Positions 35,188-46,537 of a stretch of DNA of 64,000 nucleotides are shown here, piece after piece. The DNA lies in contig NCHN01000007.1 of the NCBI GenBank assembly GCA_002281875.1, forward strand, positions 1-64,000. Reading direction: 5' to 3'. A program made the position numbers and the translations under genes. A model generated the notes under the pieces. That model saw only the letters and a program-made list of their open reading frames with translations. It had not been told where the DNA came from and made no database searches. How positions within the stretch are numbered: position 1 is the first letter of the stretch; each line of letters starts with the position of its first letter. The DNA comes from Sphingobacteriia bacterium 24-36-13. Lineage in GTDB: Bacteria > Bacteroidota > Bacteroidia > Chitinophagales > Chitinophagaceae.

Positions 35188-36339
35188 ATGAATACAGAAG
35201 CAGTTAAGGTATTGGTAGACGCTGAGGATAATCAACAGTTACAATCCATCGGATATAAAATATTAAACAAAGAACGCATTAGTTTTGATGAAGGTGTTGC
35301 TTTGTTTGAACATGCTTCTCTTTCCTATGTGGGAGCTCTTGCCAATTGGGTAAGAGAGCAAAAGTATGGCCATAAAACTTATTTCAATAGGAATTTTCAT
35401 ATAGAGCCTACTAATGTTTGTGTATTTTCTTGTGCATTCTGCTCTTATTCAAAACTATATGCACACCGTGAGGAAGGTTGGGAATTAAGCATTGATCAGA
35501 TGATGCATATAGTTAAAAGCTATGATGGGAAACCTGTTACTGAAGTTCATATTGTAGGTGGAGTACATCCTAAAATGAATATGGATTTCTTTTTAGAATT
35601 ATTGCGCACCATTAAAGCACATCGTCCTGATTTGCATATCAAAGCATTTACACCGGTTGAGTTAGACTATATGTTTAGAAAAGCTAAAGTATCTGTAGAA
35701 GAAGGCATGCGTTTGGCACATGAAGCAGGGTTAGATTCTTTGCCTGGTGGGGGTGCAGAAATATTCCATCCAGATATTCGAAAAAAAATATGCGAAGATA
35801 AAGTGGATGCTGATGGATGGTTGGCTATTCACAAAGCAGCACATGAATTAGGAATGCATAGTAATGCCACCCTACTCTATGGACATATTGAATCTTATTG
35901 GCATCGCATACACCATATGGATCGTTTACGCAGTTTGCAAGACGAAACCGGCGGCTTTAATACTTTTATTCCACTCAAGTTCCGTAACAAAGACAATGAT
36001 ATGAGCAATGTGGCAGAAAGTACCATTGTAGAAGACATGAAAATGTATGCAGTATCCAGATTGTATTTAGACAACTTCAACCATATCAAAGCTTATTGGC
36101 CAATGTTGGGAAGAAAGAATGCCCAATTAACATTGTCATTTGGCGTAAACGATATTGATGGCACTATAGACGATACTACAAAAATATATGCGATGGCTGG
36201 TAGTGAAGAACAAACGCCTACCATGAGCACAGCAGATCTTGTTCAATTAATTAAACAAGTACGTCGTCAACCAGTGGAGCGTGGTACACTTTACAATGAA
36301 ATCAAGGATTATAGCGATGTGGCAATAGATGCAGTTTAA
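35188..36339 (+). CDS. mqnE: aminofutalosine synthase, radical SAM
   Basis: The 383-residue enzyme carries the radical-SAM motif C-x3-C-x2-C at Cys78, Cys82 and Cys85 (CVFSCAFC). The MqnE-type motif GGGAEIFHPDIRKKIC distinguishes it from its paralogue MqnC. MqnE makes aminofutalosine from the enolpyruvyl ether of 3-hydroxybenzoate and SAM, in the futalosine route to menaquinone, which implies respiration with menaquinone. No other mqn gene is in the window. The protein lacks a signal peptide, as expected for a cytosolic enzyme. Confidence 0.9.
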   Translation: MNTEAVKVLVDAEDNQQLQSIGYKILNKERISFDEGVALFEHASLSYVGALANWVREQKYGHKTYFNRNFHIEPTNVCVFSCAFCSYSKLYAHREEGWELSIDQMMHIVKSYDGKPVTEVHIVGGVHPKMNMDFFLELLRTIKAHRPDLHIKAFTPVELDYMFRKAKVSVEEGMRLAHEAGLDSLPGGGAEIFHPDIRKKICEDKVDADGWLAIHKAAHELGMHSNATLLYGHIESYWHRIHHMDRLRSLQDETGGFNTFIPLKFRNKDNDMSNVAESTIVEDMKMYAVSRLYLDNFNHIKAYWPMLGRKNAQLTLSFGVNDIDGTIDDTTKIYAMAGSEEQTPTMSTADLVQLIKQVRRQPVERGTLYNEIKDYSDVAIDAV

Positions 36340-36357
36340 TGCACTTTTTCAGACTAT

Positions 36358-36720
36358 TTATTTTACTTTAAATTCTCCGAAATGCCAAAGTATGCCCGAA
36401 GGGTCGTGTACAAAACATTCTTTCCCCCAATCTAAAGTTTTGGGAGGAACTAAACGAACCATCGGATACTTATCCGTTAAATTTAAAGTAAGTAACTCAG
36501 CCCAATAATTGTCTACATTTTCCACTTCTACAAATACCATGGTATTGTCTATCCAATCTTTGATATATGCATTCTGCAAATAAAAGATTATGTTAGAAAA
36601 ATGAAAAGCACTTAACTGTGGGCTAATAATATGCTCTTCAAAACCTAAGTCATTGTAAAATGAACGACTTAGGTTGAAATCCTTGGAACCAATAAAAGGT
36701 CGGATGGAGATTGCTTTCAT
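36358..36720 (-). CDS. VOC (glyoxalase/bleomycin resistance) superfamily protein
   Basis: The 120-residue protein has the paired beta-alpha-beta-beta-beta layout of the VOC fold (KAISIRPFIGSKDFNLSRSFYNDLGF, then ECFVHDPSGILWHFGEF). VOC proteins range from dioxygenases to glyoxalases and antibiotic-binding proteins; the metal ligands here are not clear and no substrate can be given. The start is placed at the ATG before KAISIRPF, one base after the stop of the upstream gene, because an earlier in-frame ATG would overlap that gene and adds residues with no match to the fold. Confidence 0.75.
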   Translation of the reverse strand: MKAISIRPFIGSKDFNLSRSFYNDLGFEEHIISPQLSAFHFSNIIFYLQNAYIKDWIDNTMVFVEVENVDNYWAELLTLNLTDKYPMVRLVPPKTLDWGKECFVHDPSGILWHFGEFKVK

Positions 36721-36721
36721 A

Positions 36722-36979
36722 TTATTTGTTAAGTAACCCAAATATAAGCACTGTGAGGGCAATCAATACATGAACTATTAACCAAGTTCTCTGCCATTTA
36801 GGGCGATTGTTCCAACTTACATTTTGATCAAAAGGGTCAAATATTAATGCTATGCCCAAATTCATGGCACAATCAATAAGATTCTTGTTAATTAGCAAAT
36901 GATAAATTGCTAAAACTATAAACAATACATAGCCAACTTTGATAAATTGTTGGGCTTTATTGGTTTCATTCTTTACCAT
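36722..36979 (-). CDS. small two-helix membrane protein of unknown function
   Basis: The 85-residue protein has two predicted transmembrane helices (about residues 14-33 and 64-83) joined by a loop with NQNVSWNNRPKWQRTWL. It resembles the small DUF6804-like membrane proteins of Bacteroidota but I cannot confirm the family. It sits immediately upstream of the VOC gene (1 base apart) in the same direction, so the two form a short operon. The 110 bases above it, up to the FadH-like gene, hold nothing recognisable. Confidence 0.6.
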   Translation of the reverse strand: MVKNETNKAQQFIKVGYVLFIVLAIYHLLINKNLIDCAMNLGIALIFDPFDQNVSWNNRPKWQRTWLIVHVLIALTVLIFGLLNK

Positions 36980-37089
36980 ATTAAGTAGATTTTGTTGATC
37001 TATATAATTATTGGTAGCTAGCTTTCTATAAATATTACAGTAAAAGTAATTTATTACAAAATCACTTACTGCTTATTTTTTTGTTGCTT

Positions 37090-39117
<2,028 letters not shown>

Positions 39118-39137
39118 TCAAATCCAAAAAATTTTCC

Positions 39138-40568
39138 TCAACATTCACTCAATCCCAACGGAACTTGAACGGCAAGACCTCCATCAGCTGTTTCTTTGTA
39201 TTTACTGTTCATATCTAAAGCAGTAGTCCACATAGTAGCAATTACTTTATCTAGGCTAACCAATGCAAAGTCTGGTGTGCTCTGTAAAGCCAGTTGTGAA
39301 GCAGTAATGGCTTTGATGGCACCCATGGTATTTCTTTCTATACAGGGAATTTGAACCAAACCTCCTATTGGGTCACAGGTTAGTCCTAAGTGGTGTTCCA
39401 TTGCTATTTCTGCAGCCATCAATACTTGTTGTTGCGTACCTCCCATACATTCAGTAAGTGCACCAGCAGCCATTGCAGATGAAACCCCAATTTCTGCTTG
39501 ACAGCCACCCATTGCGGCAGAAATAGTTGCCCCTTTTTTAAAAATGGATCCTATTTCAGATGCTGTCAATAAAAATTGAATGATTTTTTCTTCTGTCCCG
39601 CCTTCGCAAAAAGCGATGTAATACTGTAATACAGCAGGAATAACACCTGCAGCACCATTTGTTGGTGCAGTAACTACTCTACCAAATGAAGCGTTTTCTT
39701 CATTTACTGCTAACGCAAAACAACTCACCCAATCTAAAATATAATTGAAAGAATTTCCTCCTTTTCGAATGGCTGCTAACCACTCTTCGTAATTATCATA
39801 AGGCTGTTTATTAATCAGCTTTTTATTTAATTCAAATGCTCTTCTTCTTACCTGTAATCCTCCTGGCAATTCACCTTTTGAGTGACATCCTCTATAGGTA
39901 CAATCTCGCATGGCATGCCAAATGGCCAAAACGCCACTCTTTGTTGCCGCTTCTGAACGCCAACTGGTTTCATTCTCCAAAACCATTTCGTGAATGGCCA
40001 TCCCTGTTTTTCTACACCAGTGCAAAATATCGGCCGCATTGTTTGTAGGGAATGGAAGCTCTACAGGTTCTCGATTCCCTGCTGATGATTCCCCTTCTTT
40101 CACCACAAACCCGCCCCCAATGGAAAAATAGGTTTCGCTAAATTGTTCGCCGTTGTTAAGTGTGATTAAAAAACTCAACCCATTTGGGTGAAAAGGCAAT
40201 GATTCGTTGGTTAAGAATACTAGGTCTTCTTTAAATTCGAATGGGATGGTATGTTCTCCTCCTAATAATAAAGTTTGGGTTGATTTAATTTGGGCTATTT
40301 TAGGATTGATGCTGTTAACATCAATTGTTACAGGATCCTCTTTCATCAAACCCATTAACACAGCAATATCTGTACCGTGCCCCTTCCCTGTTTTAGCTAA
40401 TGATCCATATAAAAGCACGGTTACTGCTTTAACAGTTGCAAGTGGATAATGGAGACTTAAGTTTTCCAAACAGCGAAGGGCTGCCCGCCAAGGCCCAAGT
40501 GTATGTGAACTAGAAGGACCTACCCCTATTTTAAACATGTCAAATACGGAAATTGCTTCATGTGGCAT
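39138..40568 (-). CDS. sdaA: L-serine ammonia-lyase, single-chain iron-sulfur type
   Basis: The 476-residue enzyme deaminates L-serine to pyruvate and ammonia with a catalytic 4Fe-4S cluster. The N-terminal domain starts with [21 protein letters not shown], the family hallmark, and the catalytic domain contains [23 protein letters not shown] and [22 protein letters not shown] with the cluster cysteines. Fusion of both domains in one chain fits the Gram-negative type; the alpha and beta chains of the Gram-positive type are separate. It is divergent from the beta-lactamase-like gene, with only 39 bases between start codons. Confidence 0.93.
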   Translation of the reverse strand: MPHEAISVFDMFKIGVGPSSSHTLGPWRAALRCLENLSLHYPLATVKAVTVLLYGSLAKTGKGHGTDIAVLMGLMKEDPVTIDVNSINPKIAQIKSTQTLLLGGEHTIPFEFKEDLVFLTNESLPFHPNGLSFLITLNNGEQFSETYFSIGGGFVVKEGESSAGNREPVELPFPTNNAADILHWCRKTGMAIHEMVLENETSWRSEAATKSGVLAIWHAMRDCTYRGCHSKGELPGGLQVRRRAFELNKKLINKQPYDNYEEWLAAIRKGGNSFNYILDWVSCFALAVNEENASFGRVVTAPTNGAAGVIPAVLQYYIAFCEGGTEEKIIQFLLTASEIGSIFKKGATISAAMGGCQAEIGVSSAMAAGALTECMGGTQQQVLMAAEIAMEHHLGLTCDPIGGLVQIPCIERNTMGAIKAITASQLALQSTPDFALVSLDKVIATMWTTALDMNSKYKETADGGLAVQVPLGLSEC

Positions 40569-40607
40569 TTGGTAAAGTTAATTATCAATTTTCATTAAGT
40601 TTGGTAA

Positions 40608-41828
40608 ATGAAGCATCTCTTTTTTCTGACTTTTATTTTGTTTTTTACTATCATGGCTAATGGGCAAGTTTTTGACACTCGATCGCCTCTTCATCAAGCA
40701 TTTAACAACAATCCACAATGGTTTAGTCGGATTGCAAGCAACCCCGATAGCTTCAGGGTACAAATTATATATACCCAAATCAATAGAAACAAAAAAAATA
40801 AACCTTCTTTTAAAGAGTTCAGTTATCGATTAAATAATCAGGAATATTTCTATCCAGCAAGTACGGTTAAAATGCCTATTGCATTGTTGGCATTGGAGAA
40901 GATTAATGAATTGGGTATTAAAGGATTGACTCGTAATAGTATAATGATTACAGATAGCGCATCAGCTTCGCAAGATCACGTGTATAATCAACCTAATGCA
41001 AATGATGGGGCTCCTACTATTGAAAATTACATCAAACAAATTTTTTTAGTGAGTGATAACGATGCATTCAATCGTTTATATGAATTCTTAGGTCAAGAAT
41101 ATATTCAGCGTAAACTAAAAGAGAAAGGGTATCCCGATGTAATTATACGTCATAGGCTACAAGTAAATCGTACTGTAGAGCAACAAGCCATCACTAACCC
41201 TGTAAAATTTTACGATACTGCAGGGAACTTAATTTACGAACAACCTTCGTTTAAAAGCAATGCAGTTTTTGAAACTACCAATGTTATGCTGGGTAAGGGG
41301 TACATGAAAAATGGAAAATTAATCAATCAGCCTTTTTCGTTTTTAAATAAGAACAGAATCTATTTGCAAGACCTTCACCATATTCTGCAGTCTGTAATAT
41401 TTCCTGAGCAATTTCCTAGAAAAAAGCGATTTAACTTAACTGAAGATGACTATGCTTTTGTAAAAAAATACATGAGTATATATCCTCGTGAATCGGAATC
41501 CCCTTCTTATGATTCCAGTTATTATTATGATACTTATTGTAAATTTTTATTACAAGGATCTGAAAGAAAAACCTTGTATCCCAATGTGAAAATTTATAAT
41601 AAAGTGGGTGATGCATATGGATTTTTGTTGGATATCGCATACATAACTGATCCTTCAAACAATATTGAATTTATGCTCAGCGCAGTCATTTCTTGCAATA
41701 CAGACGGCATTTATAATGATGATCAATATGAATACGACGCAATAGGATTTCCTTTTATGCGAGACTTGGGTATTGCTATTTATCAACAAGAATTGCAGCG
41801 CAAGGGCAAATTGCCTATAATTAAGTAA
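40608..41828 (+). CDS. class A beta-lactamase-like serine hydrolase, secreted
   Basis: The 406-residue protein has a signal peptide (cleavage after ANGQ) and class A motifs: SxxK at Ser85-Lys88 (PASTVK), SDN at 149-151 (FLVSDNDAFNRLYEFLG), and KVG in YNKVGDAYG where lactamases have KTG. It is about 100 residues longer than a TEM/CfxA enzyme. The longer size and KVG suggest a D-alanyl-D-alanine or amide hydrolase rather than an antibiotic-resistance lactamase, but this is inference. A TAAGTTTG box ends 4 bases before the ATG (40596-40603); if used, the mRNA would be nearly leaderless. Confidence 0.78.
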   Translation: MKHLFFLTFILFFTIMANGQVFDTRSPLHQAFNNNPQWFSRIASNPDSFRVQIIYTQINRNKKNKPSFKEFSYRLNNQEYFYPASTVKMPIALLALEKINELGIKGLTRNSIMITDSASASQDHVYNQPNANDGAPTIENYIKQIFLVSDNDAFNRLYEFLGQEYIQRKLKEKGYPDVIIRHRLQVNRTVEQQAITNPVKFYDTAGNLIYEQPSFKSNAVFETTNVMLGKGYMKNGKLINQPFSFLNKNRIYLQDLHHILQSVIFPEQFPRKKRFNLTEDDYAFVKKYMSIYPRESESPSYDSSYYYDTYCKFLLQGSERKTLYPNVKIYNKVGDAYGFLLDIAYITDPSNNIEFMLSAVISCNTDGIYNDDQYEYDAIGFPFMRDLGIAIYQQELQRKGKLPIIK

Positions 41829-41851
41829 ATTGTCGTCTTAAATTTTTCTGA

Positions 41852-43042
41852 ATGGAATTGTCTTCTTTATTGAATAGGTTTAGTGAACCTGAAACACTTA
41901 AAATGGCCAAGCTGGGTCGTGAATTACGAGCCCAAGGAATTGATGTGATTGATCTTAGTTTGGGTGAGCCCGATTTTGATACACCTCAGCATATTAAAGA
42001 TGCAGCCATTAAAGCAATTAACGATAACTGGAGCCATTATACTCCAGTGCCCGGTTTTTTAGATTTACGAGAAGCAGTTTGTACTAAATTGAAGCGCGAC
42101 AATAACCTTGATTATAAACCAGAACATATTGTGGTTTCAACTGGTGCAAAACAAAGTTTAGCCAATTCCATTTTAGCATTGGTAGATGAAGGTGATGAAG
42201 TGATCATACCTACTCCTTATTGGGTTACTTATTCTGAATTAGTAAAGATTGCACGTGGTAAAGTGGTTGAAATTAGAACTACTGTAGAAAATAAATTCAA
42301 AACAACAGCAGCAGAATTAGAAGCTGCCATAACGCCTAAGACTAAAGTCTTTATGTTCTCCTCACCTTGTAATCCATCAGGTGCTGTGTATAGTAAAGAA
42401 GAACTAGCTGCCTTAGTAAAAGTATTTGAAAAGCATCCTGGCATTACCATACTTTCCGATGAGATTTATGAGTACATCAACTTCATGGGAAAACACGAGA
42501 GCATAGCACAATTTGATAGCATTAAAGATCAAGTTGTCATAATTAATGGATTGAGTAAAGGATTTGCGATGACTGGATGGCGCCTAGGTTATATAGCTGC
42601 TAATTCAGCCATATCCAAAGCTTGTGAGAAATTACAAGGCCAGTTTACCAGTGGTACCTGTTCAATAGCACAGAAAGCTGCCGTAGCTGCACTTACTGGC
42701 GATTTAAGACCTTCTTTAGAAATGACAGAAGAGTTTACTAGAAGAAGAACTAAAACCTTAGAATTAGTGAATGCCATTCCAGGTTTCAAGTGCTTTGCAC
42801 CAGAAGGTGCATTCTATGTATTTCCAGATGTAAGTTATTATTATGGAAAATCAAATGGTACGGAGACTATTAAAAATGCAGCAGATTTCAGCATGTACTT
42901 ATTAAATACCGCCCATGTGAGTTCTGTTATGGGAGATGCTTTCGGGGAACCTAATTGTGTAAGATTCTCTTTTGCCAATAGTATGCAAAACATTGAAAGA
43001 GCTTGGGAAAGAATCTCAGAGGCACTAAGCAAACTTTCATAG
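41852..43042 (+). CDS. aspC: PLP-dependent aspartate/aromatic aminotransferase, class I
   Basis: The 396-residue fold type I aminotransferase carries the PLP-binding lysine Lys236 in GLSKGFAMTGWRLGY, the LSLGEPDFDTP N-terminal loop, SSPCNPSG and YVFPDVS. It converts aspartate and 2-oxoglutarate to oxaloacetate and glutamate, and related forms act on other amino acids or arogenate, so the in vivo substrate is open. The gene follows the serine hydrolase by 23 bases. A strong bidirectional terminator follows. Confidence 0.87.
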   Translation: MELSSLLNRFSEPETLKMAKLGRELRAQGIDVIDLSLGEPDFDTPQHIKDAAIKAINDNWSHYTPVPGFLDLREAVCTKLKRDNNLDYKPEHIVVSTGAKQSLANSILALVDEGDEVIIPTPYWVTYSELVKIARGKVVEIRTTVENKFKTTAAELEAAITPKTKVFMFSSPCNPSGAVYSKEELAALVKVFEKHPGITILSDEIYEYINFMGKHESIAQFDSIKDQVVIINGLSKGFAMTGWRLGYIAANSAISKACEKLQGQFTSGTCSIAQKAAVAALTGDLRPSLEMTEEFTRRRTKTLELVNAIPGFKCFAPEGAFYVFPDVSYYYGKSNGTETIKNAADFSMYLLNTAHVSSVMGDAFGEPNCVRFSFANSMQNIERAWERISEALSKLS

Positions 43043-43059
43043 TTATTTTTATTAAATTG

Positions 43060-43092
43060 AAAAGGCTGGTACCATTTAAGTACCAGCCTTTT
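43060..43092. terminator. bidirectional terminator between aspC and the M14 gene
   Basis: A 13-bp perfect stem (aaaaggctggtac / gtaccagcctttt) with a 7-base loop sits between two convergent genes, with an A-run and a T-run on its two sides. Confidence 0.85.
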
Positions 43093-43125
43093 GTATTATA
43101 AGTAAACTTTATTTTAATCGAATAA

Positions 43126-44859
43126 TTATTTTGTAACGCTAGCAATCCCCCCTTTCTTGCTATCTACACTCACTGTGTATTTCCCTTTACCTTCTACAAT
43201 CCACTTAACGGTAACTGTACCCAGTCCTGGGATATTCTCCACTACAATAGTGCTTGGATTATTTTTTTGAATTTTTGAAAGATTTAAATCTTTATCGGTC
43301 ATAATCATTCCAGCTACAATTTTAGCAGTTGTATTTAAGGTTATATAATCAGGGCTTTCAATTTTGTTTTTCACGTCTTGACTGCTATGTGTAGGCATTA
43401 ATCTTTCATTCGCTATTACAGCAGTTACTTCAGTTAAACCACCTCCTAAATCTTTTTCTTTAATTTCTGAAACAGATAATTTGGGGGTATGATAGCTATG
43501 ATAAATACTAAAAGCCATATTTCTGTGTGCATCAGACTCTAATAAAAATCCTGGATGAGCCCGTCCAAAGTTCTTTTTAAATCCTCCAATTTCCACTTTA
43601 CCATATTGAGGATGATCGTATTCTTTCCAATCAACAAATCCATCTTTAAATAATAAGTACTTATCAAAATTATAAGAGCTATTGTCAAAAGGACTTCTGG
43701 TGCTTTCTTTCATGAACATTAAATACGGTGTCCACAATTCATTCGAATAAGTGTAAATTCCTCTTCCCGCATAAAACCAATCTAATTCTCCACCATATGC
43801 TGAATACAAATCTTTGTATACCACTAAGTATTTATAACCTGGCATTAATTCTTCTCCCTTCTTTGCAATGGCATCATATATAGCTACGTCTTGTGAATTA
43901 TAAGTAGTCACATCAGCAGATGCGCCTGGCCCTCTTAAAATCATTCCTCCTGCATTATGGTAAGACTGTGCAGCAGCAATATTGGGATGTTTCATTACAA
44001 ACTCCATCACTGCTCTATTCTCAGGTATAGAGAATGGATATTTATAAGCTCCATTCTGAATATAATTAGGTTGCCATCCCCAACCCCAGTCTCTATTGGG
44101 GTCGTATTCAAATGCATAACCATCTTCGTTTACTCGGCCGTCTCCATCATTGTCTATGCCTTCCATACCTAGGAGTTCATAATCCCCCTGTTCATCTGCA
44201 GTTGCCATTACCATATTCCTAGGATCACGTGGGTCTACTTTATAACGACCATTTACATTTTTTCTTCGCATCATCGTAATATGTCCGTCGCCATCCAAAT
44301 CATCATACCAATCTTCATTTACCAATCCATCCCCATCATTATCTACTGGCTTAATACCCGATCTTGGTGAGCTAGAAGTGTTGGGTTGATGCATATAACT
44401 ATCCCTTCCATCGGGGTTAATGCTTGGTACAATATAGAATACTTTGTCTTCTAGTAATTCTTGAATGAATTTGGTATCACCAAAACTTTCTGTTAAATAC
44501 CAAGCAGTATATAAGGCAAACTCTGCACCTTGAATTTCATTAGAGTGTATGTTGCCATCAATATACATTCCTGGCTTTTGTAATTCATTGCCCTTTTTAA
44601 AATCAGTAATGGTTAAACACCACAAATCCCTGCCTGCATACGACTTTCCCAATGAGGTTAATTTAGCTAAGTCAGGGTAAGCTGCTGCAATTTTTTTACA
44701 AAGTGCTGTAATACCTGCATGGTCGTAATAACGGTTCCAACTTGCCTGTACCTTAGGATTCACAGGGGTTCCAGCTGCTTTAAATACTTGATTGGCTTCT
44801 TGCGCAATCAAGCTTGCACTCAATAATAGTGCTATCAAAAAAGTATATATTTTTTTCAT
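43126..44859 (-). CDS. M14 family zinc carboxypeptidase, secreted
   Basis: The 577-residue protein has a signal peptide (MKKIYTFLIALLLSASLIAQ) and a full M14 site: zinc ligands His105 and Glu108 (DGNIHSNEIQGAEF) and His301 (QSYHNAGG), and probable catalytic Glu374 in GIYTYSNELWTP. Two inserts carry DxDxDG calcium-type loops (DNDGDGLVNEDWYDDLDGDG about 173-192; DNDGDGRVNEDG about 236-247). It should remove C-terminal residues from peptides in the periplasm or outside. The C-terminal 100 residues form a beta domain. It is followed by a paralogue whose start is 11 bases from this gene's upstream side (44859 to 44870). Confidence 0.88.
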   Translation of the reverse strand: MKKIYTFLIALLLSASLIAQEANQVFKAAGTPVNPKVQASWNRYYDHAGITALCKKIAAAYPDLAKLTSLGKSYAGRDLWCLTITDFKKGNELQKPGMYIDGNIHSNEIQGAEFALYTAWYLTESFGDTKFIQELLEDKVFYIVPSINPDGRDSYMHQPNTSSSPRSGIKPVDNDGDGLVNEDWYDDLDGDGHITMMRRKNVNGRYKVDPRDPRNMVMATADEQGDYELLGMEGIDNDGDGRVNEDGYAFEYDPNRDWGWGWQPNYIQNGAYKYPFSIPENRAVMEFVMKHPNIAAAQSYHNAGGMILRGPGASADVTTYNSQDVAIYDAIAKKGEELMPGYKYLVVYKDLYSAYGGELDWFYAGRGIYTYSNELWTPYLMFMKESTRSPFDNSSYNFDKYLLFKDGFVDWKEYDHPQYGKVEIGGFKKNFGRAHPGFLLESDAHRNMAFSIYHSYHTPKLSVSEIKEKDLGGGLTEVTAVIANERLMPTHSSQDVKNKIESPDYITLNTTAKIVAGMIMTDKDLNLSKIQKNNPSTIVVENIPGLGTVTVKWIVEGKGKYTVSVDSKKGGIASVTK

Positions 44860-44869
44860 GATTGAAATT

Positions 44870-46444
44870 TTATTGTAACGAAATGGCTTTAGAAGTTAAG
44901 CCAATTGCAGGCGATCCGGTTTCAACAGTGATGCTTCCAGTTCCTTTCACAATCCAACTGAATTGTTGCATGGTATGGGGTTCCATATTGTTGATTAGCG
45001 TTAATTTTTGGCCCCCAATCAATTGTTGTTTATCGGTTAATTGTAATGCCACTTTCAATCTTTTCACAAAATAATTTCGGTCTGCAAATTTGCTATGTGT
45101 TGGTAGCATCCCTGTGTTGGCTACATCAATTGTGATTTTGGTTAAGCCATTACTCAATTTTTTGGTTTCTACTTTTTGAACAACTACTTGAGGTTTTAAA
45201 TAAGTTAATTTGGTTAGAAAGTCGGTATGCTTTTGAGCAATTTCATTTACCATTTTGTAAGGAGGGTTCATCATTACGAAGGGATCAATGCCTCCCACTT
45301 GCACCACCTGACCAGGATAGTCGGGGTGTTGCACCGTTTTCCATTCATTAAAATGATTCAATCCTTGTTGCGCACTCCATCTTAAATAATTAGCTGTAGC
45401 ATCTTCTACAGTAAACGCTTTTTCCTTTTTTGCAGTATCTGGTTTGGCTTTAGGAACCCACCATCCTTGTGTACTGAAACTAAAACGACCATAGTGTTGG
45501 TAAGCCCAACTCATAAAATCTCCACCATCAGCACTTGGCTTGGGCGCATCTTTTATTCCCAATGTTTTATTATATAATTCACTAACAACTGTTGTTACTT
45601 TGTCATCATTTGCACTCAAATTATTTAAGCTACTAAAACTAACCACCGCATACACATTAAAAGCATCGTATAAAAAATCTAGGATAGCCCTCGTCTCAAT
45701 TTCACTTGCTGGGAATTCCCCTGCACCAGCTGCAAAAGTTTTGTGCTTATAAGTTAAGTTCTTGTTGAAATGAATTCCTCCAACACCATCTTCATTAAAT
45801 TGTCCATCGTTATCGTTGTCTATTCCTTCTGATAACAATAAAAATTTCCCCTTTTCTCCTTTGCTAATATCTGCTTTAATTAGAACTCTTGCATCGTCTG
45901 GATGTAGTTTATAGATTCCAACAGGACTTTCTATACGCATCATGGTGATTTTTCCGTTTCCGTCTAAATCATCAAAAGCATCTTCATTGGTTTTGCCATC
46001 TCTGTCATCATCTGTATTATTGGCATTGCCCATACGTTCAAAGGGAAGTTTACTAAAATAAGTTTCCATGGCATCGGGGCTCATATTTGGGAACAAATAA
46101 TAAGTATTTTCATTTAATAGTTTTTGTACACTGTCTTTGTCAATTTGCTTTAATAATTTTTCTGCAAATTGAATAACTAACTCGGTGCCTAGTAAATGAG
46201 CGCCCTCTACTCCCCCAACTACTGCAATAGCTGGTTTGGTTTCAGTTTTACCACTGCCCAATGTCATCACCCAAATATCTTTTCCGCCTATTGTTTTGGC
46301 TAAAGATTGAAGGGAAGCCCATTTTGGGTTGTTCTTAACCAACTGTGTAAGTCGGTTTTGTTGCTCTTGTAGTGTAGGATACTGTTGTGCTTTAATTTGC
46401 CCAATTAGGGGCAAGAAACAAGCCATCAGGAAAAGTTTTTTCAT
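44870..46444 (-). CDS. M14 carboxypeptidase-like protein, probably catalytically dead
   Basis: The roughly 524-residue secreted protein has the same layout as its neighbour at 43126, including the calcium-type loops (DDRDGKTNEDAFDDLDGNG and DNDNDGQFNEDG) and the C-terminal beta domain. Aligning the two by eye, every catalytic residue differs: the HSNE zinc motif reads EGAH (Glu80, His83), the third ligand His is Ser271 in VSFSSL, and the catalytic Glu is Gln326 in FSTQGWW. This is best read as a non-hydrolytic relative that binds peptides, or has an altered metal site. Start is set at MKKLFLMACF after a short Met-His; either ATG works. The two genes probably form an operon with the dead copy first. 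Confidence 0.82.
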   Translation of the reverse strand: MKKLFLMACFLPLIGQIKAQQYPTLQEQQNRLTQLVKNNPKWASLQSLAKTIGGKDIWVMTLGSGKTETKPAIAVVGGVEGAHLLGTELVIQFAEKLLKQIDKDSVQKLLNENTYYLFPNMSPDAMETYFSKLPFERMGNANNTDDDRDGKTNEDAFDDLDGNGKITMMRIESPVGIYKLHPDDARVLIKADISKGEKGKFLLLSEGIDNDNDGQFNEDGVGGIHFNKNLTYKHKTFAAGAGEFPASEIETRAILDFLYDAFNVYAVVSFSSLNNLSANDDKVTTVVSELYNKTLGIKDAPKPSADGGDFMSWAYQHYGRFSFSTQGWWVPKAKPDTAKKEKAFTVEDATANYLRWSAQQGLNHFNEWKTVQHPDYPGQVVQVGGIDPFVMMNPPYKMVNEIAQKHTDFLTKLTYLKPQVVVQKVETKKLSNGLTKITIDVANTGMLPTHSKFADRNYFVKRLKVALQLTDKQQLIGGQKLTLINNMEPHTMQQFSWIVKGTGSITVETGSPAIGLTSKAISLQ

Positions 46445-46537
46445 GTGCAAGCTTTAGGTCATAAATATAATTGAAATGACCGTTCAAAATTTACATAATG
46501 GATAAATGGCTTGTACCTTCATTTCAAAATTGTGAAT

